Source: Streptomyces sp. LUP47B
GTDB taxonomy: Bacteria; Actinomycetota; Actinomycetes; Streptomycetales; Streptomycetaceae
Direction of reading: 5' to 3'
Length of the DNA stretch: 64,000 nucleotides
Assembly (NCBI RefSeq): GCF_001746295.1
Contig: NZ_MJAH01000005.1
Location: 55,723 to 119,722, forward strand
The translations under genes were made by a program, and so were the position numbers. Positions within the stretch are counted from its first letter, which is position 1, and every line of letters begins with the position of its first letter. Shown here piece after piece: positions 1 through 7,676 of this stretch. The notes under the pieces are model-generated. The model made no database searches, was not told the DNA's origin, and worked only from the letters and a program-made list of their open reading frames with translations.

Positions 1-193
1 GCCCCCGACCGAGGGTCCTGGCCGAGGATGCCCCTCCCCGAGGATCCCGGCCGTGGGTCCGGCTGCCGGGCCCTGAGACCCGAGCTCTCACCCCCGCGCC
101 CCGCGCCCCGCGCCCCGACAACGATCGGTGCGTCAGGGGCCGGGCGTCGAGATCCTCAGGCCTCTCAGAAGATCCCCGGCCCGCCGTCAGGCG

Positions 194-850
194 CTACGAC
201 GCGTCAAGGTCCTTCGCGCCGTACAACGCGGCCGGCGCGCCGGTCTGCAGGGCCCAGTAGCGGTCGCCGTAGGACCAGTGCCACCACTCCGTCGGATAGT
301 TGACCAGGCCCGCCGCGCTCAGCGCCTCGCCCAGCACGGCCCGGTTGGCCCTGGCCTCCTCGGTGATGTTGCCTGCGCCCGTGTAGCAGGCGCCGTCGCT
401 CTCCTCCGGGTTGGCGTTCATGGCGGTGCCCAGGTCGAGTTCGCGGCCGTCGGCGTCGGTGAGGGTGAGGTCGACGGCCGCGCCGGCACTGTGCGGGGCT
501 ATCTCGGGCGGGGAGACATAGCGGCTGGCCGCGCTGCGGATCCGGTCGGCGGACCAGTCCGGGTGGGCGGCGCGCAGTTCGTCGGCGTACGTCTCGAAGT
601 AGCGCCGCTGGACGGCGGGCGGGCGGTACCCCTCGACGAAGAGCAGGCGCAGGCCGTCGGGCAGCAGGGCCTGCGCCCGGAGCAGCCGGTCGAGGACACC
701 CTGGCGCAGCTGGACCTCGGCGCCCCGGGAGTCCTCGTGCTTGCGGTCGTCGACGCGCAGGTGGGCGCTGACGTCCACGAGGGGTTCGCCGTTCTCCTCG
801 ACGGGGACGGCGGCGACACGGACGTCGGACATCAGGATGATCTCACTCAT
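194..850 (-). CDS. D-alanyl-D-alanine dipeptidase (VanX-like, peptidase M15D)
   Basis: Zinc dipeptidase of the VanX/DdpX family, expected to hydrolyse D-Ala-D-Ala and probably to serve in recycling of cell-wall dipeptide, since no vanH or vanA neighbour is visible. The 218-aa product carries the family signatures: Arg76 in GYRP, His120 and Asp127 in HSAGAAVD (zinc ligands), Glu188 and His191 in EWWH (catalytic base and zinc ligand). I chose the ATG at 850. The reading frame extends upstream to 967, but that part is Arg/Pro-rich and would overlap the divergent gene start; a second Met six codons in is also possible. No signal peptide is visible, so it is likely cytoplasmic. Length is normal for the family. 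Confidence 0.9.
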   Translation of the reverse strand: MSEIILMSDVRVAAVPVEENGEPLVDVSAHLRVDDRKHEDSRGAEVQLRQGVLDRLLRAQALLPDGLRLLFVEGYRPPAVQRRYFETYADELRAAHPDWSADRIRSAASRYVSPPEIAPHSAGAAVDLTLTDADGRELDLGTAMNANPEESDGACYTGAGNITEEARANRAVLGEALSAAGLVNYPTEWWHWSYGDRYWALQTGAPAALYGAKDLDAS

Positions 851-954
851 GGGGTGATCATCTCGTGGCCGCGGACCGTGCCGTGCACCGCGTGCATCAC
901 CGGAGGGCGGGTACTCGGGCGTCTCCCCGCCCCAGCGCCCCGAAGGAGCCTCAG

Positions 955-1983
955 GTGAGCACTTCAACCGGCAGCAGGATTGTGGTCACTGGCGCCACCG
1001 GCAACGTGGGAACGAGCGTGGTGCGCCTTCTCTCCGAGGATCCGGAGGTCGGCTCCGTAAGGGGCCTGGCCCGACGGATCCCGGACTGGTCGCCCGCGCG
1101 GACCGAGTGGTCCGCGGTGGACCTGGCATCGGAGGACATCGATCTGACCGAGGAGTTCGCCGGCGCCGACGCGGTGGTCCATCTGGCGTGGGCGTTCCAG
1201 CCGACGCACGACCCGGCGACGACCTGGCGCACCAACGTCCTCGGCTCGATCCGGGTGTTCGAGGCGGTCGCGGCGGCCAAGGTGCCGACGCTGGTGCACG
1301 CCTCGTCCGTGGGCGCCTACTCCCCGGGGCCGAAGGAGCACGCGGTGGACGAGTCGTGGCCGACGCACGGCTGGCCGGACGCCGCGTACTGCCGGGAGAA
1401 GGCGTATCTGGAACGCGCCCTGGACACGTTCGAGCGCGACCACCCCGCCGTCCGGGTCGTACGGATGCGTCCGGCGTTCCTCTTCAAGCGGGAGTCGGCG
1501 AGCGAGCAGCGCCGCATCTTCGGCGGCCGTTTCCTGCCGGGCCAGCTGGCCCGGCCCGATCTGCTGCCCTTCCTCCCCGACATTCCGGGTCTGCGGGTGC
1601 AGGCGCTGCACACCGACGACGCCGCTCAGGCCTACGTACTGGCGGTGCGCTCGGACGTGCGGGGCGCCTTCAACCTGGCGGGCGAGCCGACGGTCGACGC
1701 CGAGCTGCTGGCCGGGATGCTCGACGCCCGTCCCGTACGGCTGCCGCGCACCGCGGCCCGCTCGGCGATCGCGGCCGCGTGGGGTCTGCATCTGCTGCCC
1801 GCGTCCCCGCATCTGTTCGACGCGGTCCTGCGGCTGCCGCTGATGGACTGCACGCGTGCGCGTACGGAACTCGGCTGGCACCCGGAGCACACGGCGACCG
1901 AGGTGCTGGAGGAGTTCCTGCACGGGATGCAGCAGGGCGCGGGGGCGCGGACGGAACCGATGAAGGGCCGCAAGGTCGGCTGA
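955..1983 (+). CDS. NAD(P)-dependent extended SDR epimerase/dehydratase
   Basis: Extended short-chain dehydrogenase/reductase of the nucleotide-sugar epimerase type; the substrate cannot be told. Residues 9-19 hold the Rossmann glycine motif VVTGATGNVG and the catalytic pair is Tyr145/Lys149 in YCREK. The GTG at 955 is preferred because GAAGGAG lies just upstream and the fold begins within ten residues. The open frame back to 865 would add a basic, non-conserved tail. It is divergent from the dipeptidase gene with a gap of about 100 bp that must hold both promoters. Sure of family, unsure of substrate. Confidence 0.88.
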   Translation: MSTSTGSRIVVTGATGNVGTSVVRLLSEDPEVGSVRGLARRIPDWSPARTEWSAVDLASEDIDLTEEFAGADAVVHLAWAFQPTHDPATTWRTNVLGSIRVFEAVAAAKVPTLVHASSVGAYSPGPKEHAVDESWPTHGWPDAAYCREKAYLERALDTFERDHPAVRVVRMRPAFLFKRESASEQRRIFGGRFLPGQLARPDLLPFLPDIPGLRVQALHTDDAAQAYVLAVRSDVRGAFNLAGEPTVDAELLAGMLDARPVRLPRTAARSAIAAAWGLHLLPASPHLFDAVLRLPLMDCTRARTELGWHPEHTATEVLEEFLHGMQQGAGARTEPMKGRKVG

Positions 1984-2021
1984 GCGACCCCTGCGGCCCT
2001 TGCGCCCATGCGGCCCCGGCG

Positions 2022-2267
2022 TCAGCCGGTGGACTCCTCGGCTCCCGGGTGCTCGGGGTGGACGGTGTCCGACCGCGTCGCCCCCTGCCGGCCGGTGCCC
2101 GCCTCGTCGGTGTCGGGGACGGTCCCGGGATCGTCGTCGGTACCGGGCTTCTCGTTAGGGACGTCTGCGACCTCCCAGGGGTCCTCGCCCTCGCCGGCCT
2201 GCTGGTCCGGCAGATCCCGCGGGACGGGGTCACCGTTCTCGCCGGGTGCTTCGTGACGGTGGTCCAC
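2022..2267 (-). CDS. small acidic hydrophilic hypothetical protein
   Basis: An 81-aa, strongly hydrophilic and acidic protein, rich in Asp, Glu, Gly and Pro, with no membrane segment or recognisable domain. The GTG start at 2267 is supported by a good Shine-Dalgarno (GGGAGG, six bases upstream). It lies convergent to the epimerase gene and beyond the end of the ROK gene. It is probably intrinsically disordered. Function unknown. Confidence 0.6.
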   Translation of the reverse strand: MDHRHEAPGENGDPVPRDLPDQQAGEGEDPWEVADVPNEKPGTDDDPGTVPDTDEAGTGRQGATRSDTVHPEHPGAEESTG

Positions 2268-2328
2268 GGCGTCCTCCCTTCGCGTTCATGGCGGGAGCGC
2301 GAGTACCTCCGCGCAGGTCGGCGAAACG

Positions 2329-3609
2329 TCAGTGCGGGGCCCGCTCCTCCAGGGCCGTCCGCCAGGCCGGTGCCGGTCCCTCGGGCGCGGGTTCGGGCCG
2401 CCGGCCGCCGCGGGCGAAGAAGTCGGCGAGCGGAAGGATGGCCGCGCCGACGGTGACCGCGTCGGGCCCGAGCCTGCCGAGGTCGACGGTGACCTTCTCG
2501 GCCGGATACCGCAACGCATACGCCGTCGCGTGGCGCCGTACGGCGGGCAGGAACCGGGCGCCGAGCTGGAGCCCGGCCCAGCCGCCCACGATGATCCGCT
2601 CGGGCTGGAAGAGGTTGATCAGGTCGGACAGGCCCGCGCCCAGGTACTCGGCGGTCTCCTCCAGGACGGCGAGGGCCACCGGGTCGGCCTCGGCGCCCTC
2701 GGCCGGGTGGGCGGCGGCGAGCATCGCGGCCAGCGCGGTCTCCTCGTCGACGCCCTCGGGCGGGCGGCCGCCCGCTTCCCGCCAGCGCTCGAGCAGTGAC
2801 TCGGCGCCCGCGTAGGCCTCCAGGCAGCCGAGGGCACCGCAGCGGCAGCGGCGCCCCCTGACCCGTACGGTCAAATGCCCCCATTCGACCGCCCGGCCGT
2901 GCTCCACCTCGGGCGTCACCAGACAGGCGCCGACGCCGGAGCCGAAGAGGACCACGACGGCGCTGCGGGCACCGCGGCCGCCGCCGAACCACATCTCGGC
3001 CTGGCCGAGGGTCTTGGCGCCGTTGTCGATGAAGTACCGGACGCTGCCGGGCAGCGCGGAGCCGGTACGCAGCAGCGCCTCCAGCGGGACGGCGTCCCAG
3101 CCGATGGTCTGGCCGTGCACGACGGCCCCGCTCCGGGGGGTGTGGGCGACGATGCCGGGCACGCCGATGCCGACGCCGAGCAGCGCCTCGGGCTCGGTTC
3201 CGGTACCGGCGAGCACCTCGGCGATGCCGTCGCGGATGTGTCCGACGATGGCCTCGACGTCGTAGCTCCGCTGGGTCAACGGCCGTTCGGCGCGGGCGAG
3301 TTCGGTGAGGGTCAGGTCGAACAGCTCGACCCGCACCCGGGTCTCGCCGACGTCGACGCCGATCATGTGGCCGCTGCCGGGCGCCACTCGCAGCAGGGTG
3401 CGGGGCCGTCCGCCGTCGGAGCCGACGCTGCCGGCCTCCTCCAGCAGGCCGTCGGCCACCAGGTCGGCGACGACATTGCTGACGGAGCCGGAACTGAGCC
3501 CGGTGACCGGTCCGAGTTCGAAGCGGCTGAGGGGGCCGTCGAAGTAGAGGCGCTGCAGTACGGCAGTGCGGTTGGCGCGTCTGAGATCGCGTACGGTGCG
3601 TCCGTTCAA
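2329..3609 (-). CDS. ROK-family transcriptional regulator
   Basis: A 426-aa ROK (repressor, ORF, kinase) protein. Residues 1-70 form a winged helix-turn-helix, and a sugar-kinase-like fold follows from about residue 80 with the phosphate motif VDVGET. The ROK zinc site is intact: His245 in EWGH and CRCGALGC with Cys255, Cys257 and Cys262. Asp195 aligns with the catalytic Asp of ROK kinases, but the surrounding ENDAN-type motif is altered, so kinase activity is doubtful. Such proteins usually repress sugar-uptake genes and sense a sugar or sugar phosphate. No ABC sugar transporter is adjacent, so the target is unclear. It starts 6 bp beyond the 3' end of the phosphotransferase gene, in the same direction, suggesting co-transcription. 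Confidence 0.9.
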   Translation of the reverse strand: MNGRTVRDLRRANRTAVLQRLYFDGPLSRFELGPVTGLSSGSVSNVVADLVADGLLEEAGSVGSDGGRPRTLLRVAPGSGHMIGVDVGETRVRVELFDLTLTELARAERPLTQRSYDVEAIVGHIRDGIAEVLAGTGTEPEALLGVGIGVPGIVAHTPRSGAVVHGQTIGWDAVPLEALLRTGSALPGSVRYFIDNGAKTLGQAEMWFGGGRGARSAVVVLFGSGVGACLVTPEVEHGRAVEWGHLTVRVRGRRCRCGALGCLEAYAGAESLLERWREAGGRPPEGVDEETALAAMLAAAHPAEGAEADPVALAVLEETAEYLGAGLSDLINLFQPERIIVGGWAGLQLGARFLPAVRRHATAYALRYPAEKVTVDLGRLGPDAVTVGAAILPLADFFARGGRRPEPAPEGPAPAWRTALEERAPH

Positions 3610-3615
3610 GGGATT

Positions 3616-4707
3616 TCAGGCTCCTGCGATCCGGGCGAGGGCCTCGATCTCGTCCAGGGCGGCGACGAGTTCCGGTGCCACCGCCGACTGGACCCAGCGT
3701 TCCTTCTCGCCGTCGACCGCCCGCGGGACGGTCTCGGTGAGCATGATCAGGTAGAGGTAGGCGCGGTAGAGGGCCAGGCGCACCCGGGCCGGCACGTCGA
3801 ACTCGGCCCGGCCGCCCTCCTCCCGGTAGCCCGCGAGGAACGCCTCGTCCTTCTTGATGTCCCCGAGCAGCGCCAGGGAGACGAAGTCGGCGAGGGGGTC
3901 GCCCCAGAGCATCCGCTCCCCGTCGATGAGCCCACCGATGCGGAGTTCCCCGTCCGCCCGGCGGTCCAGCAGGATGTTCCCGTCCCACAGGTCGAAGTGG
4001 ACCAGGGCCGGGACCGTGACCTCGTCGAGGGCGGGAAAGCCGGCGCTCAGGGTGCTCGCCACCTGGTCGACGGAGCGAGGCAGTCGTGCTCCGTAGTCCC
4101 GGGCGTCGTCCAGGACGGCCTCGATCATGGCCGTGAACGCGGTTCGCCAGTCGGGGGCGAGCGGGCCGAGAGCACCGGACGGGTAGCCGAAGCCCGGCCC
4201 GGTCACCGTGTGCAGCCTGGCCACCTGGCGGCCCAACTCCCTTCGCAGCGGCGTCCGTTCGGCCTCGGTAACGGAGCCGTCCCAGGGCTCGCCGGGACAC
4301 GCGGTCATCAGCAGATGGGGTACGGCGGCGTCCTCACCGAGGGCCACGACGTGCGGGGCCGCGACCTCGGCCACGGCTGCGGCGCGGTAGAACTCCGCCT
4401 CGGAGACGAGGAGTTCACGCTCGTAGCGCAGACCGGGGACGGTGGACGCGGGCGGGACCTTGAGGACGTACCGGGTGCCGTCGGTCAGCAGGAGCTCCTC
4501 GACGGCGTTGTACGTGCCGCCGCTCAGCGGCCGCAGCCCGACGAGGCGGCCGGGGTCGAGACCCGCGCCCTCCAGTACCCGTCGGGCCCATTCCCAGGAG
4601 TCCACCAACGTCCCGCCCCCATCTCTCCGCTCGGCAGCCGTCCGGTCGCCGTCGGTCATGTGTTCCCGGAACAGGGTACGGAACGCGTCCCGCACCCCGG
4701 GGTCCAT
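3616..4707 (-). CDS. aminoglycoside phosphotransferase (APH)-family kinase
   Basis: Kinase-like protein of the APH/choline-kinase superfamily, about 363 aa from the ATG at 4707. Lys83 sits in the ATP-binding strand. The catalytic loop is HFDLWDGN (His237, Asp239, Asn244) and the metal-binding Asp262 lies in IDGERMLWGD. The family includes fructosamine and hydroxylysine kinases and antibiotic-modifying enzymes; nothing here separates these. Start choice: ATG 4707 lies 9 bp past the stop of the upstream gene; ATG 4659 (16 codons shorter) is an alternative and neither has a strong ribosome site. The open frame further upstream is a shadow of the DUF3626 gene. Likely an operon DUF3626 - kinase - ROK. 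Confidence 0.8.
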   Translation of the reverse strand: MDPGVRDAFRTLFREHMTDGDRTAAERRDGGGTLVDSWEWARRVLEGAGLDPGRLVGLRPLSGGTYNAVEELLLTDGTRYVLKVPPASTVPGLRYERELLVSEAEFYRAAAVAEVAAPHVVALGEDAAVPHLLMTACPGEPWDGSVTEAERTPLRRELGRQVARLHTVTGPGFGYPSGALGPLAPDWRTAFTAMIEAVLDDARDYGARLPRSVDQVASTLSAGFPALDEVTVPALVHFDLWDGNILLDRRADGELRIGGLIDGERMLWGDPLADFVSLALLGDIKKDEAFLAGYREEGGRAEFDVPARVRLALYRAYLYLIMLTETVPRAVDGEKERWVQSAVAPELVAALDEIEALARIAGA

Positions 4708-4715
4708 TCGCGGGC

Positions 4716-5615
4716 CTACCCGCTCGGAGTGCTCACCGCAGGCGTCCCGCCCCCCGCGGCCTCCCCCGCATGAGCCGTCGCCCCCGGCGCCCCGAAGCGG
4801 GCCAGTGTGTGCCAGACCATCTTCAGGTGCTGGAGTTCGTAGCGGCCCGTCCGGGCGGCGTCGCCGATGATGCGCGGGTCCACCAGGCCGTCCTCGGCGA
4901 TGCTCGCGCCCAGGTCGGCGTACTCCTGCCCGCGGTAGTGGGCGTGGCGGTGCAGCTCCGCGACGGTGATCCGGTAGCCGGGGTGCCACTCGACGGGGAC
5001 GGACAGCAGGTGTGCCGCCGCCTCGACGGGCGTGTTCCGGTAGCTCGCGTCCAGGACCAGGGCCTCCACATCGCGGGCCAGGTCCACGCCGCCGTGCACC
5101 TGGGCCTCGATGTAGTCGTCGAGGGCGTCCTGCTCGTCCGCCTCCGCGAGGGCGATCAGGGACATGCCCGCGGCGACCCCGAAGTGGACCGGCTCGGCGG
5201 CGCTGTCGGGGTAGCAGAAGGTGGCGCGGGCCGACGGCTCGCCGGTCAGCCGGAAGTGCGAGGAGCCGAACCGCGGGGCCGCGCCCACCACTTGACGACG
5301 GAAGTTCAACGCGCCGTACACGGGCCGGTCATGGGCGTCCGCGTCGTCGTAGGCGCCGCCGAAGATCCGGCTCTCCCAGCGCCAGCGGTCGCCGCCGGGG
5401 TGCGCGGTCAGCCCGCCGTTGCTCGTGCCGGTGACGAACTGTGAGTGATAGGCGCCGTCCCGGGCCAGGGCCTCCAGGAGAGGCAGGCCGCGCGCCATGC
5501 GATCCGGATGGAAGTTCAGCGTGATGCGCACGTCCGGGGCGACGGCCGGCCCCTCCGAGACGGCCGCCACATGGTTCAGCGCCGCCCGTGCTCGTGCCGA
5601 CTCCACTGGATTCAC
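4716..5615 (-). CDS. DUF3626 family protein
   Basis: A 299-aa protein matching the DUF3626 family by overall composition and by the blocks TLNFHPDR near residue 35, GALNFRRQ in the middle, and HFGVAAGMSL. No catalytic role is established for the family that I know of, and there is no signal peptide or membrane segment. First gene of a probable three-gene run with the kinase and ROK regulator. A perfect 11-bp palindrome, TCATCGGATGA (5648-5658), lies 32 bp upstream of the start and may be its operator. Confidence 0.75.
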   Translation of the reverse strand: MNPVESARARAALNHVAAVSEGPAVAPDVRITLNFHPDRMARGLPLLEALARDGAYHSQFVTGTSNGGLTAHPGGDRWRWESRIFGGAYDDADAHDRPVYGALNFRRQVVGAAPRFGSSHFRLTGEPSARATFCYPDSAAEPVHFGVAAGMSLIALAEADEQDALDDYIEAQVHGGVDLARDVEALVLDASYRNTPVEAAAHLLSVPVEWHPGYRITVAELHRHAHYRGQEYADLGASIAEDGLVDPRIIGDAARTGRYELQHLKMVWHTLARFGAPGATAHAGEAAGGGTPAVSTPSG

Positions 5616-5647
5616 CGGCGTCTCCTCCCTCGCGACTCACCCACGAC

Positions 5648-5658
5648 TCATCGGATGA
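5648..5658. promoter_or_regulatory. palindromic candidate operator TCATC-G-GATGA
   Basis: Perfect 11-bp dyad just upstream of the DUF3626 gene. The same dyad with the complementary central base, in the same flanks (AC before, TC after), lies upstream of lutA at 30290-30300. A GntR-type regulator is a guess. Confidence 0.4.
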
Positions 5659-5685
5659 TCACCTGGCGGGGAGGGCGGCCGCATC

Positions 5686-6693
5686 TCATTTGGTGGATTC
5701 CGGCCCGGTCGAGAGCACGATCTTGCCGCGGTTGTCACGCCGTTCCAGCCGCTCGTGGGCAGTTCGCGCCTCTTCCAGGGGTACGACGGTCTCGATCGGC
5801 ACGCGATAGCCGCCGGCGGCGACCCGGTCTGCCAGTTCCCGCAGGTCGGGGCGCGGGTCGTAGCCGTGGATCTGGAGGTTGGTGAGCTGGAAACCGAGGA
5901 TCGAGGCGTTCTTGGGATAGAAGTCGCGGGTGTCGACGGTGCTCGGTTCCAGGGCGACGTTGGCGAGGGCCACGACCCGGCCGCCGTGGCCCACTTCACG
6001 CAGACTGCGCCCGAAGGCCCGGCCGCCGACGGTGTCGAGGACCACGTCGGCGCCGCGGCCGTCGGTGAGCCGGAGCACCTCCTCGACCTCGGCGTCGTCG
6101 GGGAAGGCGGAGGTGTCGACGGTGACGTCGGCGCCGAACTCCCCGGCCCAGGCGGCCTTGTCTGCCGAGCCGGCGAGGGCGAGGACCCGCGCGCCCGTCT
6201 CGGCGGCGATCTGCACGGCGGCGGTGCCGACACCGCTCGCCGCCGCCTTCACCACGACCGTGTCGTCCTTGGAGACACGGGCGAGGTGCCGCACGCAGTA
6301 CCAGGCGCTGAGCCAGGCGATCGGCAGGGCGGCCGCCCGGGCCAGGTCCACGCCGTCGGGGAGCCCGACCACCTGGGAGGCGGGCACCGTCGCCAACTCG
6401 GCGTAGAAACCTGAGGACTTGCCGCCGTCCAGGGCCATGACCCGCTGTCCGGGCGCGAAGTCTGTCACCCCCTCTCCCACCTCCACGACGATCCCCGCCG
6501 CCTCGGCGCCCGGGATGAGCGGCGGGTGTCCGGCCCGGTGGTAGAGGCCCGCGCGGAGAAGGGCGTCCGCCCGGTTCACCCCGGCCGCGGCGATCCGCAT
6601 CAGCACCTCTCCGGGGCCCGGCACCGGGTCGGGGACGTCGACCGGCACCAGTACCTCCGGTCCGCCGAACCTGTCGATCCGCACCGCACGCAT
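5686..6693 (-). CDS. quinone oxidoreductase / zinc-independent MDR alcohol dehydrogenase
   Basis: NADPH:quinone-reductase-type member of the medium-chain dehydrogenase superfamily, 335 aa from the ATG at 6693. The N-terminal GroES-like domain opens MRAVRIDRFGGPEVL and holds GVNRADALLRAG. The Rossmann domain carries ASGVGTAAVQIA, the typical NADPH loop of this subfamily. Zinc ligands of classical alcohol dehydrogenases are absent. It would reduce quinones or enones in the cytoplasm. It is divergent from a CGNR regulator and the shared 138-bp gap contains three copies of a 21-bp palindrome, so regulation by that neighbour is likely. Reading frame upstream of 6693 is a shadow of the regulator gene. 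Confidence 0.9.
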   Translation of the reverse strand: MRAVRIDRFGGPEVLVPVDVPDPVPGPGEVLMRIAAAGVNRADALLRAGLYHRAGHPPLIPGAEAAGIVVEVGEGVTDFAPGQRVMALDGGKSSGFYAELATVPASQVVGLPDGVDLARAAALPIAWLSAWYCVRHLARVSKDDTVVVKAAASGVGTAAVQIAAETGARVLALAGSADKAAWAGEFGADVTVDTSAFPDDAEVEEVLRLTDGRGADVVLDTVGGRAFGRSLREVGHGGRVVALANVALEPSTVDTRDFYPKNASILGFQLTNLQIHGYDPRPDLRELADRVAAGGYRVPIETVVPLEEARTAHERLERRDNRGKIVLSTGPESTK

Positions 6694-6729
6694 ACCGCAC
6701 CTGCTCTCTGCCCGGCCACCCGGACGACT

Positions 6730-6821
6730 GACACCGGTTGAAGTGGTGTCACCATCCGACACCCCATGAACCGGTGTCAAGCGGGTTGGCGTACCGGCCC
6801 GACACCCCATCAACCGGTGTA
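6730..6821. promoter_or_regulatory. three GACACC-N9-GGTGTC operator-like palindromes
   Basis: Inverted repeats GACACC-N9-GGTGTC at 6730-6750 and 6758-6778, and GACACC-N9-GGTGTA at 6801-6821. The second and third also share the spacer CCATSAACC. The last copy ends 10 bp before the regulator ATG at 6832, so binding there would block its own transcription or translation. Likely target of the CGNR regulator, controlling both divergent genes. Confidence 0.6.
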
Positions 6822-6831
6822 CGCTCGGCGC

Positions 6832-7413
6832 ATGACCGGCAGCCCCGCCCCCGCCGACCCCGCGCTCGCGTTCCCGTTCATCGGCGGCCGCCCCTGTCTG
6901 GACTTCGCGGCCACCCTCGGCAAACGGCACGCCACGCCGCTGGAGCGACTCCCCGACACCGCGGCTCTCGCACGCTGGTTCACGGAGGCGGAGCTGGCCA
7001 CCGACGAGGGTGCGGTGCGGGTCACCGCTCGGGACCTGACGGACGCCCGCCTCCTGCGCGAGGCGCTGTACGGCCTGGTGCGCGCGGCGATGGCGGGCCG
7101 GGAACCTGACCCGGCCGACGTGGAGCGGGTCAACACGGTCGCCGCCCTGCCGGATCTCGCGCCCCAGCTGGGTCCGGTCCGCTGGACGGCGCGCAGTCCG
7201 GCCCGCGCGGCCCTGGCGACGGTGGCGCGGGACGCCGTACTCCTGGTGCGGGGCCCGCTGCTGGAGCGGGTCAAGGAGTGCGAGAACCCGCACTGTTCCC
7301 TGTTGTTCCTGGACGACTCGCAGGCCCGCCGCCGCCGCTGGTGCTCGATGGACCGCTGCGGCAACCTCGCGAAGATCGCCGGTTACCGGTCCCGCAGCCG
7401 GGCCGCCTCCTAG
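6832..7413 (+). CDS. CGNR zinc-finger / ABATE-domain transcriptional regulator
   Basis: A 193-aa regulator with an N-terminal ABATE (stress-induced ligand-binding) region, recognisable by FIGGRPCLDFAATLG near residue 20, and a C-terminal CGNR zinc finger. The four ligands are Cys150, Cys155, Cys171 and Cys176, followed by GN, then a basic tail. The ATG at 6832 is chosen because the fold starts there; the 22 codons upstream run through the operator cluster. It probably represses itself and the divergent quinone oxidoreductase in response to a small electrophile or quinone. The ligand is inference. Confidence 0.85.
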   Translation: MTGSPAPADPALAFPFIGGRPCLDFAATLGKRHATPLERLPDTAALARWFTEAELATDEGAVRVTARDLTDARLLREALYGLVRAAMAGREPDPADVERVNTVAALPDLAPQLGPVRWTARSPARAALATVARDAVLLVRGPLLERVKECENPHCSLLFLDDSQARRRRWCSMDRCGNLAKIAGYRSRSRAAS

Positions 7414-7593
7414 GTAGGGCGGGCCCGGCGGAGCCACGCGCGCGCCGGTACCCGGCGGTCCGCAGATCGAGCGCGTAATCGCGGTCCCTCACCCGGTCCA
7501 CCCCCGGCGCCGGGGATTTCCCCCGCCATCGCCCGAGGTCGTGCCGGGTGTCCGCCGTCACCACCCTGGCCGCTTGCCGTCAACCGGCCGCAC

Positions 7594-7634
7594 CCCACAA
7601 TGTGGGCACACTTGCGGACAGTTACGGTCCGCAA
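7594..7634. promoter_or_regulatory. two adjacent perfect inverted repeats upstream of the FUSC gene
   Basis: CCCACA-A-TGTGGG (7594-7606) followed five bases later by TTGCGGAC-N7-GTCCGCAA (7612-7634). They lie 43 bp before the chosen FUSC start within a 263-bp gap that otherwise shows no gene. They could be operators or a leader hairpin. Confidence 0.4.
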
Positions 7635-7676
7635 GGAGTGCACCGGACGCCTACGTGGAAGAGGAACACACTGAGG

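Noticed and set aside
95..116. CGCGCCC heptamer repeat near the window start
   Set aside because: Three units of a simple GC-rich heptamer in a 193-bp stretch with no gene; expected by chance at this base composition.
1670..4300. 876-codon open frame on the minus strand
   Set aside because: Arg/Pro/Gly-rich shadow of the ROK and kinase genes in another phase; no domain.
2875..4773. 632-codon plus-strand frame
   Set aside because: Antisense shadow of the ROK and phosphotransferase genes; no start signal or domain.
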